The notes: generated from the sequence alone by a model not told the origin. A stretch of 64,000 nucleotides of DNA from Labilithrix luteola (GCF_001263205.1 NZ_CP012333.1:5495001-5559000), one strand, 5' to 3'. Positions 1 through 9,295 are shown, counted from the stretch's first letter. Numbers and translations are program-made.

Positions 1-1643
1 GTGACGAGCTCTGGAACCGCCTGAAAAAGGGCGAATCGAACGATCGCCTCGAGCTCGAAGCCGCGTTCGAACGCGCGGTGCGCGAGGCCGATGAGCTCGC
101 CGATCGGATGATCCGCGAAGCCGATCGCGTGACCACGCTCGCCAAGCTCCGTGCGTCGGCCAAGGTGCTCGAGAAGCAGCGACTCGAGCAGCTGTCCGAG
201 CGAGAGGCTCTCCGGGCATCGCGCGCAGCCCTCGACGACGAGCATCGCGCGCTCTGGGCGCCTTCGAGGATCGCGCCGCTCGGCTTTGCGGAGATGAAGG
301 GCTGGCTCGAGCGCCGGCGCCCGATCGTCGAAGCGTTCGAGGGGTTGCTCGAATCCGATGCCGAGCTCGCCGATGCGGCGCGAGACATCGAGAATGCTCG
401 CCGGGTGCTCGCGTCCGCACTCGATTCGTCGGACGCATCGCAGAGCCTCGCCGACCTCGTCGTCGCGGCGCGCCGTCGGATCGAGAGCGCCGAGGCGGCC
501 AAGCGCGTCGTCGCGGACGCGACGCGATCGATGGTCAAACTCGAAGCGCAGATCGACGAACGCGCGGCTGCGGCGTCGAAAGATCAGGCGGCGCTCGCCG
601 ACGTCTGCACGAACCTCGCCGAGCTCGTTCGCCCTCTCGGCGTTCCCGACGACGCGTCGACCGACGAAGTCACGCACGCGCTCGACGCGCTTCGCGATCT
701 CTTCACTCTGCTCGACAAGCGAAGCGACGCCGAGTCACGCGGTGCGCTGGTCGAGCGGGCGGCGGGCGGTTTCGAGGACGACGTTGCTCGTCTCGTCGCG
801 GAGCTCGCGCCCGATCTCGCGGCTGCGCGCGCACTCGATGCGGCGGTGGCTATCGTCAACCGCGCGGACAAGGCGCGGCAGATCGAGCAGGAGCTCACCT
901 CGATCGACGCGCGCCTCGAGGAGCTCGGAGGAGCCGTCCTGCCCGACGATGTCCTGCAGCTCGCCGCCGACGCCGACGCATCGTTCGCCGCCCTCGAGGA
1001 GATCGATGCAGAGCTCGGCGAGACCGACCGCGAGATCCAGCGCCTCGGCGAGACCGTCGGCGGCATCCGCAACGGCCTCGACATGATGCGCCGAGAATCC
1101 GGCGCGGCGGAGGCCTCCTCGGTGGCGCAAGAAGCGCTCGCCCGCGTGCGAACGAACGTCGAGCGCTATTGCCGCGCGCGCCTTGCGCAGGTGCTGCTCT
1201 CGCGCGAGATCGAGCGCTATAGGCAAGAAAATCAGGGGCCGCTGCTTGCCACGACCTCGCGATTGTTCTCGCGCCTCACGCTCGGAAAGTTCTCGGGTGT
1301 GCGTGCGGGCTTCGATGATCGCGATCGCGCGTCCCTCGTTTGCGTGCGTGCGACGGGCACGGAGGTCGACGTTGCCGGGCTCAGCGAAGGCACGCGCGAC
1401 CAGCTCTATCTGAGCCTGCGCCTCGCCAGCTTGCTCCGCTATGCGGACATCGGCGGGCCCATGCCGCTCGTCCTCGACGACCTCCTCGTCCAGTTCGATG
1501 ACGAGCGTTCGCGCGCGGCGCTCGGCGTGCTCGCCGAGGTCTCTTCGCGCATGCAGGTGCTCTTCTTCACACATCACGCCCGCCTCGTGGAGCTGGCGCG
1601 CGAAGCCGTGCCTGCTCCCGGCCTTCACGTCCACGAGCTCTGA
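1..1643 (+). CDS. YhaN/Rad50-like SMC-type ATPase, C-terminal part (5' end outside window)
   Basis: The reading frame is open from the first bases of the window, so the gene starts upstream. What is visible is a long Glu/Arg/Ala-rich coiled-coil arm followed by the C-terminal half of an ABC-type ATPase head: a signature-like LSEGTRDQLYLSLR, then a Walker B strand PLVLDDLLVQFDD, then a switch histidine region FFTHHARLV. This order is typical of the AAA_27/YhaN branch of SbcC/Rad50 proteins, which work with a YhaO/SbcD-type nuclease in DNA end processing. The nuclease partner would be expected upstream and is not visible. The next gene starts 1 nt after the stop, so the two are probably cotranscribed. 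Family assignment is confident; the exact role is inferred. Confidence 0.85.
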   Translation, partial: DELWNRLKKGESNDRLELEAAFERAVREADELADRMIREADRVTTLAKLRASAKVLEKQRLEQLSEREALRASRAALDDEHRALWAPSRIAPLGFAEMKGWLERRRPIVEAFEGLLESDAELADAARDIENARRVLASALDSSDASQSLADLVVAARRRIESAEAAKRVVADATRSMVKLEAQIDERAAAASKDQAALADVCTNLAELVRPLGVPDDASTDEVTHALDALRDLFTLLDKRSDAESRGALVERAAGGFEDDVARLVAELAPDLAAARALDAAVAIVNRADKARQIEQELTSIDARLEELGGAVLPDDVLQLAADADASFAALEEIDAELGETDREIQRLGETVGGIRNGLDMMRRESGAAEASSVAQEALARVRTNVERYCRARLAQVLLSREIERYRQENQGPLLATTSRLFSRLTLGKFSGVRAGFDDRDRASLVCVRATGTEVDVAGLSEGTRDQLYLSLRLASLLRYADIGGPMPLVLDDLLVQFDDERSRAALGVLAEVSSRMQVLFFTHHARLVELAREAVPAPGLHVHEL

Positions 1644-1644
1644 A

Positions 1645-2271
1645 ATGCGAATGACCATGCTCCGAACGGGATTGGCGCTCTTCGCCTCGCTCGCCTCGCT
1701 CGCCTCGTTGGCCACCCTCCTCGCCGCGTGCGGTGCGAGCGTGCCGGCGGGGATTCGCGACGAGATGGCGCGCTCACCGAAGGACACGGCCACCGTCGTC
1801 GTCTTCACCGACTTCCAGTGCCCGTTCTGCCGTCGAACCCACGCGAAGCTCGAAGAGGCGCTCGAGGCGCGTCCGAACGTACGCGTCGTCGTTCGCCACG
1901 TTCCGCTGCGCAGCCACCCGGATGCGCGAACGGCAGCCAAGACGGCCATCTGCGCGGAAAAGCTCCTTCCCCCGTCCGCGGCGACGGCGACGACCGACGC
2001 GCTCTTTCGGTCGAGCGACCTCTCCGAGGCCACCTGCATGGACTTCGTCGTCAAGCTGGGGGCGAGCGCGGACGACGTCCGGGCCTGCCTGAACGCGCCT
2101 GCGACCGAGGAGCGTCTCGCGCAGGACGAGGCGCTCTACGTCGCGGCCGAAGGCGACGGCGTTCCGCTCCTTTATGTGGGAAATCAGCGAGTGGACGGCG
2201 AGCCGTCGAAAGCTGCATTGGCCGCCGCCCTCGACAAAGCTGGCGCCCGTGCCCATAGCGGGAGTCAGTAG
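1645..2271 (+). CDS. DsbA/thioredoxin-4-like lipoprotein with CPFC active site
   Basis: The product has 208 residues. The N-terminus is hydrophobic and ends in a lipobox LLAAC (Cys29), so it should be a lipoprotein exported to the periplasm. The thioredoxin-fold core shows VVVFTDFQCPFCRRTH (catalytic pair Cys59/Cys62) and a later cis-Pro-like segment DGVPLLYVGNQRV. This fits the DsbA/DsbG-like or Na+/H+ antiporter-NhaA-linked thioredoxin_4 family, acting as a periplasmic thiol-disulfide oxidoreductase. ATG at 1645 was chosen because it gives the signal sequence and lies 1 nt after the upstream stop. Two further Cys residues follow the active site. The substrate is unknown. Confidence 0.85.
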   Translation: MRMTMLRTGLALFASLASLASLATLLAACGASVPAGIRDEMARSPKDTATVVVFTDFQCPFCRRTHAKLEEALEARPNVRVVVRHVPLRSHPDARTAAKTAICAEKLLPPSAATATTDALFRSSDLSEATCMDFVVKLGASADDVRACLNAPATEERLAQDEALYVAAEGDGVPLLYVGNQRVDGEPSKAALAAALDKAGARAHSGSQ

Positions 2272-2388
2272 TCGGTAGCAGGTAGCGCCCCCCATCCGGA
2301 GGCCGTGTGAGACCCTTCGGAACTGGAGACGCGAACGCGACGCGTGCGCGCCGAGCGCAAGCGAACGGCTGCGCTAGTCTGGCCGGCT

Positions 2389-3126
2389 ATGCAGACGTCA
2401 CAGAAGGCCACCCGCAGCATCTCTCTCTCTCGCCTTTTCCTAGGGCTGGGGGTCGTGGCCATCGCCGGCGTCGCCGCCCTCGTCGGGTGTGCCGAGGGCT
2501 CCGACACTGATGTTTACGGGGAGAGCGCGCTCGGAACCGATCCGGACGACGCGGGCGAGGAGACTTCGAAGACCGTCCTCCCGGCCCCCTCGCAGGGGAC
2601 CGACGCGGGCAAGGACAGCGGCAGCGCCGACGCGGGCACCAAGGTCGACTCCGGCGCGGACGCGGGCGCCGACTCGGGCACCGGTCCCGTCACGGGCACG
2701 TGCACCACGTCGAACACCTGTGCCACGGGCACGTCCCTCGGCTCCGTCAGCGGTGACACGAAGTCCGACGTCGTGACCGCTCAGGGGAGCACGTCGCAGT
2801 GGTTCAACGTTCGCGTCACCGAGGATGACACCGGCATCTTCGGAACCTCGGAGCGCGCGAAGGTCTCGCTCACCTCGCCGCCTGGCTCGAACTTCGATCT
2901 CTACGTCTACCTGCCGAGCAGCGACACACTCGAATGTTCGGCGGTGACCAAGTCGTCGACCAGCACGGCGGCGGTCGATTCGGTCAGCATCGAGTGGGGC
3001 GAAGGCAGCGGACTGGCGAACGGCTCGGACGACAGCCGCACGGTCACGGTCGAGGTTCGCTACGTTTCAGGCACCTGCGCTGCCGGAACGAAGTGGACTC
3101 TTTCGGTGCAGGGCAATACGAACTGA
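2389..3126 (+). CDS. Secreted lipoprotein with Asp/Ser/Gly-rich linker and PPC-like beta domain
   Basis: The product has 245 residues from ATG 2389. The signal sequence ends in a lipobox (ALVGC). It is followed by about 60 residues rich in Asp, Ala, Gly and Ser with repeated DAG units, a flexible surface linker common in myxobacterial lipoproteins. The C-terminal half (SLGSVSGDT, STSQWFNVRVTEDD, SNFDLYVYL, CAAGTKWTLSV) resembles a bacterial pre-peptidase C-terminal beta-sandwich, without an attached protease. An in-frame start at 2344 would add a non-signal extension and was not preferred. The function is not recognised. It lies 3 nt before the next gene, so the pair is probably one transcript. 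Confidence 0.75.
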   Translation: MQTSQKATRSISLSRLFLGLGVVAIAGVAALVGCAEGSDTDVYGESALGTDPDDAGEETSKTVLPAPSQGTDAGKDSGSADAGTKVDSGADAGADSGTGPVTGTCTTSNTCATGTSLGSVSGDTKSDVVTAQGSTSQWFNVRVTEDDTGIFGTSERAKVSLTSPPGSNFDLYVYLPSSDTLECSAVTKSSTSTAAVDSVSIEWGEGSGLANGSDDSRTVTVEVRYVSGTCAAGTKWTLSVQGNTN

Positions 3127-3129
3127 GGA

Positions 3130-4494
3130 GTGATCGGTTCTTCGCGGTTCGCTTCGTTCGCGGCACTCACTCTTGGTTCTTCGCTCGCGCTCGCGGGATG
3201 TGCGTCCGGCGGCGCGTCGGTGCAGCCTGCGTCGCAGACCACGGCATCGGCCGCCAAGGAGGCCTTGCCCTTCATCCACGACGACTTTCCGCGCGCGCTC
3301 GCCGAGGCGAAGCAGCGAGGCAAGCCGCTCTTCGTCGATGCGTGGGCTCCGTGGTGTCACTCGTGCCTCAGCATGCGTGCGTTCGTGCTCACCGATCCGT
3401 CGCTCGCGCCCCTCGCGAACGACTATGTCTGGCTCACGATCGACACCGAGAAAGACGAAAACGGCGCGTTCGTTTCCCGCTTCCCGAACGACGTGTGGCC
3501 CACGCTTTGGGTGATCGACCCCGCGCGCGAGCACGCTTCGCTCAAATGGGGAGGCACGGCGACGGCCGACGAGCTGCGTGAGCTTCTCGCGTCGACGAAA
3601 GGCGAGGGGAGCGAGGGGGCCCAGCGCGCGGAGGGCATGGCCGCCTTCCGTCGTGGCAACGAAGCGGCCTCGAAGGGAGAGGTCGCCGAGGCCGAGCGTC
3701 AGTTCCGTGCGTCGCTTGCCGTGCCGTCGCATCCGCAACGTGCGCGGGCCGTCGAAGCGCTGGTCTCGCTCTTGTCGTCACGCGACGACTTCGGTGCTTG
3801 CGCCGATCTGGCCGCCAGCGAATCGGCCTCGCTTCCTTCGGGGACATCGCGCGCGACCGTCCTCGCGACGGGCCTCTCGTGCGCAACGGAGGGCAAACGC
3901 ACGGCCCTCGTCGCCTCGTTGAGCGATGCGTGTCTGCGGGCCGCCTCCGATCCTGATCCGCACGCGGCGGCCGACGATCGCTCGGGGCTCTACGAAGCCG
4001 TGGTCGAGGCGAAAAAAGCGAGCGGCGATGCAGCGGGCGCGAAGGCCGTCGCGCAGACGTGGGCCGCGTTCCTCGAGCGCGAAGCCGTCCGGGCACCGAC
4101 CAAGCAAGCGCGCGCCGTGTTCGATCCCCATCGCCTCTCTGCCTACATCGCCCTCGGCGATCCGGAGCGCGCCGTGCCCATGCTCCAAGAGAGCGAGCGC
4201 GATTTCCCGGAGGACTACAACCCACCCGCGCGCCTCGCGCGGGCCTACTTCGAGATGAAGCGGTGGGGCGACGCGAAGGCGGCGAGCGACCGCGCGTCGG
4301 CCAAGGTCTACGGACCAAGAGCGCTGCGGGTTTTCGTCCTCGCGGCGGATGTCGCGAAGGCCCAGGGGGATGTGGCCGGTGAACGGAAGGCCCTGGAAAA
4401 TGGGCTCGTCCGCACCGAGAGAAGTGTTCTCAACGACAAACAGAAGAAGCTTCGCGCGAGCCTCGCTGATCGCCTCGCGGCCCTGCCCAGGTGA
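3130..4494 (+). CDS. Thioredoxin-domain lipoprotein with WCHSC motif and TPR-like C-terminus
   Basis: The product has 454 residues from GTG 3130, 3 nt after the previous stop. Lipobox LAGC places lipidation at Cys24. Residues about 45-160 form a DsbD-gamma/thioredoxin_7-like domain: KPLFVDAWAPWCHSC with redox Cys76/Cys79, and cis-Pro in the VWPTLWVID segment. Residues about 160-450 are alpha-helical Ala/Arg-rich repeats of TPR type (GNEAASKGEVAEAERQFRAS; ARLARAYFEMKRWGDAKAAS). The protein probably reduces or monitors thiols in envelope proteins, with the TPR part binding a partner. It is the second CxxC lipoprotein within 3 kb, which suggests a local envelope redox group. Confidence 0.82.
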   Translation: MIGSSRFASFAALTLGSSLALAGCASGGASVQPASQTTASAAKEALPFIHDDFPRALAEAKQRGKPLFVDAWAPWCHSCLSMRAFVLTDPSLAPLANDYVWLTIDTEKDENGAFVSRFPNDVWPTLWVIDPAREHASLKWGGTATADELRELLASTKGEGSEGAQRAEGMAAFRRGNEAASKGEVAEAERQFRASLAVPSHPQRARAVEALVSLLSSRDDFGACADLAASESASLPSGTSRATVLATGLSCATEGKRTALVASLSDACLRAASDPDPHAAADDRSGLYEAVVEAKKASGDAAGAKAVAQTWAAFLEREAVRAPTKQARAVFDPHRLSAYIALGDPERAVPMLQESERDFPEDYNPPARLARAYFEMKRWGDAKAASDRASAKVYGPRALRVFVLAADVAKAQGDVAGERKALENGLVRTERSVLNDKQKKLRASLADRLAALPR

Positions 4495-4654
4495 TCACAG
4501 CAGAGCTGCGCGATCGAGCGATCGAGCGACGTGACGTGACGGCGCGTTGACGCGTTAATCACCGCCGCCCGAGCTCCCATGTCGTACCTCTTCTTTACGA
4601 GCTCTCTTTCGCCTGGGTCCGTGCGCGCGCGCGCCGGCAAGCTACTCTTCTAGA

Positions 4655-5608
4655 GTGCCGTCGGTTCTGTTCGCCGCCGTACCCCTCGCGATCTTGCTGG
4701 TGACCGCGCTCGTCGTCGTCATTCGCTCGCGCAGACGGACGCGCTCGCGACGACCGGCGCGCGAGCCGAGCGCCTTCGTTCTGCTCGCCGACAATGCCTG
4801 GGAGTCGTGCACGGTCGACGACGTGCGCGAGCCCTGGAGCCGCTACACGACCGAGCCGATCCGAGGCTTCTGTGGAGTGCCGGCAGGGCGTCATCGCATC
4901 CGAACGTCGATGGCTGCCGGCGATGCGACGCTCGACTTCGTCGTCTACCCCGGTGAGGTTCTCTCGTGGCGTCTCGACGCCGAGCACGCACGCTGGGAGC
5001 CGCACGATCTCGACGCCGAAACGCGCTCGATGCTCGAAGCGGTGCCGGCGAGCTCGACGGACGTCAACGCGAGTGCACGGCCTCGTCTTCCCGGGTGGCT
5101 CGTCCACCTTCGCACGACGATCAATCTGGTGAGCTCGCGCCCGCATGCACCGCCTGCCAAGGCCGACGGCGATGCGGTCGATCGCGTACGCAAACGATTC
5201 ACCAAGCTCGTCGCGCGCGCGCAGATCGAGGGTTCGGAGATGGACAGCGAGCTCCTTGCCGGAGCGCGCTCGCTCGGTGACGCCCTCGTCGGTCGACCGC
5301 TGACGCGCAAAGACATGCACGCGCTCGTGGGAGCCGCGCGTGACGTTGCCAATCGCCTCTGCGCGAACGGCGACTTCGATCGCGCGATGCGCATCGTGGG
5401 GCTCGGCCTCGCGGTGCTTCCGGGCGATCCCGAGCTGATGGTCGTGGCCGGCTGCGCGCTCGCCGAGCGCGGTGAAGCTGACGAAGCTTTGCGCGCGCTC
5501 AACGCTGCGCTCGAACGCGATCGTTGCCTCGAAGCCGCCGATGTTGCCCGCGCCATGCGTGCGCGCATGGAACTTCGCAGCCGCCTCGGACGAAGCGTTC
5601 GCGTCTGA
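4655..5608 (+). CDS. Membrane-anchored hypothetical protein with C-terminal TPR-like helices
   Basis: The product has 317 residues from GTG 4655. A single N-terminal membrane segment (LFAAVPLAILLVTALVVVI) is followed by an Arg-rich stop-transfer stretch, so the bulk is probably cytoplasmic. The middle part (FVLLADNAWESCTVDDVREPW, GVPAGRHRIRT, DFVVYPGEVLSW) looks like a small beta domain of PEGA-like style. The C-terminal 90 residues (ANGDFDRAMRIVGLGLAVLPGDPELMVVAGCALAERGEADEALRAL) form about two TPR units. No catalytic motif is visible and the role is unknown. A GC-rich hairpin follows the stop. Confidence 0.65.
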   Translation: MPSVLFAAVPLAILLVTALVVVIRSRRRTRSRRPAREPSAFVLLADNAWESCTVDDVREPWSRYTTEPIRGFCGVPAGRHRIRTSMAAGDATLDFVVYPGEVLSWRLDAEHARWEPHDLDAETRSMLEAVPASSTDVNASARPRLPGWLVHLRTTINLVSSRPHAPPAKADGDAVDRVRKRFTKLVARAQIEGSEMDSELLAGARSLGDALVGRPLTRKDMHALVGAARDVANRLCANGDFDRAMRIVGLGLAVLPGDPELMVVAGCALAERGEADEALRALNAALERDRCLEAADVARAMRARMELRSRLGRSVRV

Positions 5609-5626
5609 GACGTACTTTGAATCGGG

Positions 5627-5648
5627 GCGGCCCGACAACCGGGGCCGC
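5627..5648 (+). terminator. GC-rich hairpin after the 4655-5608 gene
   Basis: GCGGCCC (5627-5633) and GGGCCGC (5642-5648) form a perfect 7-bp stem with an 8-nt loop, 18 nt after the stop codon. There is no T run, so it may be a weak or factor-assisted terminator. The rest of the 273-nt gap to the next gene holds only a 12-nt direct repeat (gatttgctcgtg, twice, about 5821-5842). Confidence 0.45.
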
Positions 5649-5881
5649 TGAACCGGCATTGAAAACGGCGCGCTTTCGACGCGTCGCGATGCAGCATCAC
5701 GCGGCATGCCGGGCAGGCCGCCAAAACAGCGCCCGCGTCATGGCGAGTCGGTGGCGTCTTTCCGATCCTTTTGCGCTATCGTCTCGCCCGCTTTCGCGCT
5801 CCCGTCGCTGTTCCGCCGTGATTTGCTCGTGATTTGCTCGTGTTTTTCGGGATGTGTCGAAGCGCGTTTTCCGAGGGAACG

Positions 5882-8578
5882 ATGAACCAGACGCCGCAAT
5901 CGCACATCCCGAAGCCCCCGCGTGTACCGACTTTCCCCTCCTCGTCGCGCGTTCCGGAGTCCGCGGCCCCGGTGCCGGTTCTCCATGCCGCGAAGTGGCC
6001 GCCCGATGACGACGGCCTGCCCCCGGGCCCCGGTTTTCCGTCGGATGGCGGTGGTTACGGCGGCGGTGACGACGGCAACTTCAAGAAGGGCCGCTTCAAG
6101 CCGATCTACGTCATCCTCGCGCTCGCGGCGGTTGGAGCGGCAGCGGCGATTTTCATCGTCGGCGGAACGAAGAGCGCCGAGCAGCTCTCGCCGAAGCAGA
6201 TCGCCGACGAAAAGAAGAACACGGCGCTGATGCCGATGGCCGAGGCGCTCCCCAAGTGGCGCGCGTGGGCCAAGCAGGACGACGTGCCGAAGCTCCAGGA
6301 AGAGGGCTTCACGCAGCTTGCCTGGGCGAAGGACCAGGAAGGCCTCCCCTTGATCATCAAGGGCCTCGAGTCGGCCGACCATCGCGTCCGCGGAACGGCG
6401 GCGACGGCGCTCCTCGAGTACGGTTCGCCCGCCGCGGATAGCGCGAAGCCGGCACTCCTCAAGGCTCTCCAGGACGCGAACGAGAGCGACCGCCCGCAGA
6501 TCGCTTGGGCACTCGCCTCGCTCCACGAGCCGACCGCGTTCGACGAGGTCATGAAGGCGTACCGCCTCGGCCACCTCGCGAAGGTGCAGCGCCTCGACGG
6601 TAACCCCTCGTTCGACCCTGAAATGCTCGCCTCGATGGTGCCGCTCGACAAGCTCGCGACGCTCGCGGGCGACGAGAGCGAGAGCGTTCGTCAGCTCGTG
6701 GCCACCGTCCTCTCGCGCAACGCCGACCCGAAGTGGACGGACGCGCTCGTCAAGCTCGTCTCCGACAAGTCCGTCGAAGTCGCGCGCGAAGCGGCCGTCG
6801 GTCTCGGCAAGATCGCGAACGAAAAGGCCATGCAGCCGCTCCTTGGCGCGCTCGCCAAGGCCGACAAGGATTCGCGTCAGAAGTTCCTCGAGGCGCTTCG
6901 TGACGGCGTCGGTGGTCGTGGTCTCGTCCTCGCTCTCAAGAGCGTCGACTCCTCGAAGCGCGACACCGAGAAGTTCCAGACCAAGCTGATCTTCGACATG
7001 CTGAAGGGCCTCGAGGATCCGCGCTCGGGCGATCTGCTCGTCGAGTACATCGCCCGCACGCAGAACCCGCACTGGAAGACCGAGGCGGCTCTTCGTCTCG
7101 CCGAGATCGGCGACATCCGCGCCGTGCCCACGCTCGGGTGGCGCATGAAGCAGGACCCGCTCACGCTCTACAGCAAGGACCTCGATCCCGAGTACCGCAT
7201 GGACGACAACGAGCGTGTCGTCTCGGCGCGTATGCTCGCGGACCTCGCGGTCCTCTACCCGGACAAGCGCCCCGAGATCCGTCAGGAAGCCTACGACGGC
7301 GTCTACCACTGGATCGCCGACAAGCCGCAGCCTCACGCGAACGGTCTCCGCTTCATGGCGGCGGCGGACGCGAAGGAAGCCTTGCCGAAGATGCGCGGTT
7401 GGGCGAACCCCTCGACGCCGTTCCCGAAGGAAGGCCAGCAGGAGTTCCCGCCGGTGTGGGCCACGGCGCAGAGCGCGCTTCGCTACATCGGCTGGATGCA
7501 GGATCCGCAGGCCTGGCCGATGCTCGAGAACCAGCTTCGCCGCCGTCCCGAGAAGGTCGACGCGACGATGGAAGCCCTCCTCCAGGGCGGCATGGCCGTC
7601 ATGGGCATGAGCCTCCGCGCGGTCGGCGTCGGCGCCGCCCACGGCTTCGCGCAGTGGGGCGACTCCAAGGCGTACCCGAACCTCGTGAAGTACATCGAGG
7701 ACAAGCAGAACAACGAGCAGTCGCGCATCGAAGCGTGCTTCTCGCTCGGCTGGGTCGCGACCGACGAGCAGATGAAAGAAGTCGTGAAGAAGGTTCACGA
7801 GTTCGACAAGCCCGATCCGAAGACCCAGCTCATTCGCGGCTGCTTCCTCGAGACGCTCATTCGTCACCCGGCTCCGGAAGCGACGGCGGGCCTCGTCGAT
7901 CTCATCAACGACAAGCTCGATCTCGAAGTTCGTCACCAGGCGGCGCGCGCCATCGGCTTCGGCGGCATGACGCCGGCGATCCAGACGCAGCTCTTCGAGA
8001 AGCTCAAGGATCCCTCGGTCCGCAACGACGCTGCGCTCGCGCTCCTCGTCGGCGGCGACGAGGACACGGTTCGCCGCACGATCGCGACGTTCAACGACGT
8101 CGATCCCGCGGGGCTCGAGGAGCTCAAGGTCATCTACAACCAGAGCTTCGGCTACTGGAGCGACAAGAACTACGAGAGCGGCGACGTCGCTCGCTGGATC
8201 AAGAACGCCCACGCGGCCTCGCGCGTTCGCGTTCGCGATGCACTGCAGGATTGGCCGAAGCTGATCCTCTCGCGCGCGATCCAGGGCATCGATTACGACA
8301 ACGGCCCGCACTCGATCACGCGCGTTCAGATGCGCGTGCGCCTCGATCGTGACGCGCGCGGTGCCGACGACAAGAAGCGCGCGAACGCCATCGCCATGCT
8401 GAAGTTCATGGGCGAGAAGGGCGTTCTCATGGCGCTCAAGAGCGAGCAGGGCGCCTGGCAGGAGCCGGCGCGTCAGGCTTTCTTCGAGCTCATGAACCCC
8501 AAGCTGACCGTCGAAGCGCTGCCGGAGACGAAGGACGCGAAGGCGTCTGCGGGCGGGAACATCGCCTCTCCGCGCTGA
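5882..8578 (+). CDS. HEAT-repeat protein with N-terminal proline-rich segment and one membrane helix
   Basis: The product has 898 residues. ATG 5882 was chosen over an in-frame start at 5834 because it follows the purine-rich stretch gagggaac and opens the Pro-rich domain. Residues 1-70 are Pro/Gly-rich and disordered. Residues 74-95 (IYVILALAAVGAAAAIFIVGG) form one membrane helix. The remaining 800 residues are repeated paired helices of HEAT/PBS-lyase type: VRGTAATALLEYGSPAA, VRQLVATVLSRNADPKW, VAREAAVGLGKIANEKA and others. It is therefore a large scaffold, probably periplasmic or cytoplasmic depending on topology. No enzymatic motif is seen. Strong codon bias (k=aag, e=gag) suggests good expression. 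Confidence 0.8.
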   Translation: MNQTPQSHIPKPPRVPTFPSSSRVPESAAPVPVLHAAKWPPDDDGLPPGPGFPSDGGGYGGGDDGNFKKGRFKPIYVILALAAVGAAAAIFIVGGTKSAEQLSPKQIADEKKNTALMPMAEALPKWRAWAKQDDVPKLQEEGFTQLAWAKDQEGLPLIIKGLESADHRVRGTAATALLEYGSPAADSAKPALLKALQDANESDRPQIAWALASLHEPTAFDEVMKAYRLGHLAKVQRLDGNPSFDPEMLASMVPLDKLATLAGDESESVRQLVATVLSRNADPKWTDALVKLVSDKSVEVAREAAVGLGKIANEKAMQPLLGALAKADKDSRQKFLEALRDGVGGRGLVLALKSVDSSKRDTEKFQTKLIFDMLKGLEDPRSGDLLVEYIARTQNPHWKTEAALRLAEIGDIRAVPTLGWRMKQDPLTLYSKDLDPEYRMDDNERVVSARMLADLAVLYPDKRPEIRQEAYDGVYHWIADKPQPHANGLRFMAAADAKEALPKMRGWANPSTPFPKEGQQEFPPVWATAQSALRYIGWMQDPQAWPMLENQLRRRPEKVDATMEALLQGGMAVMGMSLRAVGVGAAHGFAQWGDSKAYPNLVKYIEDKQNNEQSRIEACFSLGWVATDEQMKEVVKKVHEFDKPDPKTQLIRGCFLETLIRHPAPEATAGLVDLINDKLDLEVRHQAARAIGFGGMTPAIQTQLFEKLKDPSVRNDAALALLVGGDEDTVRRTIATFNDVDPAGLEELKVIYNQSFGYWSDKNYESGDVARWIKNAHAASRVRVRDALQDWPKLILSRAIQGIDYDNGPHSITRVQMRVRLDRDARGADDKKRANAIAMLKFMGEKGVLMALKSEQGAWQEPARQAFFELMNPKLTVEALPETKDAKASAGGNIASPR

Positions 8579-8584
8579 GCGGTC

Positions 8585-8622
8585 GAGCCCCAATCGTGAG
8601 CCCAATCGTGAGACTGGGGCTC
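8585..8622 (+). terminator. Hairpin with repeated loop after the HEAT-repeat gene
   Basis: GAGCCCCA (8585-8592) pairs perfectly with TGGGGCTC (8615-8622). The 22-nt loop contains a second copy of the CCCAATCGTGAG unit found at the end of the left arm, a small internal duplication. It starts 6 nt after the stop and is directly followed by a second hairpin. Confidence 0.5.
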
Positions 8623-8631
8623 ACACACGAG

Positions 8632-8666
8632 CGGCCCTCGAGATTCGGTTCTCGGGGGCCGTTTTC
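8632..8666 (+). terminator. Intrinsic terminator of the HEAT-repeat gene
   Basis: CGGCCCTCGAGA (8632-8643) pairs with TCTCGGGGGCCG (8650-8661), a 12-bp stem with one G-T wobble and a 6-nt loop, followed at once by TTTTC. This is a classical rho-independent shape and is the second of two consecutive hairpins. Confidence 0.75.
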
Positions 8667-8694
8667 GTTCGGCGTCTCCTGTAAGCTCGTTCCG

Positions 8695-9285
8695 ATGCGA
8701 GGCCCGCTGCTTTTCTCGTTGTGCGTGCTCGCCGCGTGCGGCCCGACGTCTTCCGGACGACCCACGCGGGATCCCTACGCCGACGTGGTCGCGAAGAACG
8801 TGGTCGGTGAAGCCGGCGTGACGGTCACCTCTGCGTGCACGCCGACCGGTCCCGAACTGTGCTTCAACGCCAACGACGACAACTGCAACGGCGTCATCGA
8901 CGAGGGCTGCGGCTCGGCGACGGGCGTACTGCAATTCATGATCGCGTGGGGCGACAGCCCTGCCGATGTCGACATCGTGGTCATCGATCCCTCCGGTGCG
9001 AAGGTCAACAAGTCGAATCCGTCACCGAACGGCGGCTTGCGTCTCGAGCGCTCGTGCCCCGACGACGGCTGTCACGGCCAGAACGTCGAGAACGTGTACT
9101 TCGAAGGCAACGAGCCTCCTCGCGGCAAGTATGCCGTCGAGGTGAAGCTCGTCGATCCGCACGGCGCCGAGTTGCCCGTGAAGGTGCATCTCTCTGCGCG
9201 CGTCGGCAGTCGGACCTACGCGATGGATCTCGAGCTCGCGCCGGGCCAGGGGCAAGATCGGCGCGGCTTCGGCTTCGAGCTCTGA
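8695..9285 (+). CDS. Lipoprotein with MopE-like metal-binding motif
   Basis: The product has 196 residues from ATG 8695, which places lipobox VLAAC with Cys15 after a short signal sequence. The motif NDDNCNGVIDEGC near residues 60-75 is the short Asp/Asn loop known from MopE-type putative metal-binding repeats of myxobacteria, likely to bind calcium or copper. The rest (GVLQFMIAWGDSPADVDIVVIDPSG, EPPRGKYAVEVKLVD, KVHLSARVGSRTYAMDLELAPG) looks like a beta-sandwich resembling DUF2135/YfaP-type domains. It is a surface or periplasmic protein of unknown role. The next gene is convergent, its stop lying 11 nt away. Confidence 0.72.
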   Translation: MRGPLLFSLCVLAACGPTSSGRPTRDPYADVVAKNVVGEAGVTVTSACTPTGPELCFNANDDNCNGVIDEGCGSATGVLQFMIAWGDSPADVDIVVIDPSGAKVNKSNPSPNGGLRLERSCPDDGCHGQNVENVYFEGNEPPRGKYAVEVKLVDPHGAELPVKVHLSARVGSRTYAMDLELAPGQGQDRRGFGFEL

Positions 9286-9295
9286 CGGTCGTTCG

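Noticed and set aside
735..2054. 439-codon antisense frame across the ATPase end and DsbA-like gene
   Set aside because: It spans two well-supported plus-strand genes and shows no motif.
5738..8605. 955-codon open frame antisense to the HEAT-repeat gene
   Set aside because: Its translation is Arg/Glu/Val-rich without any domain, and the plus-strand gene has clear HEAT repeats. It is a by-product of GC-rich codon bias.
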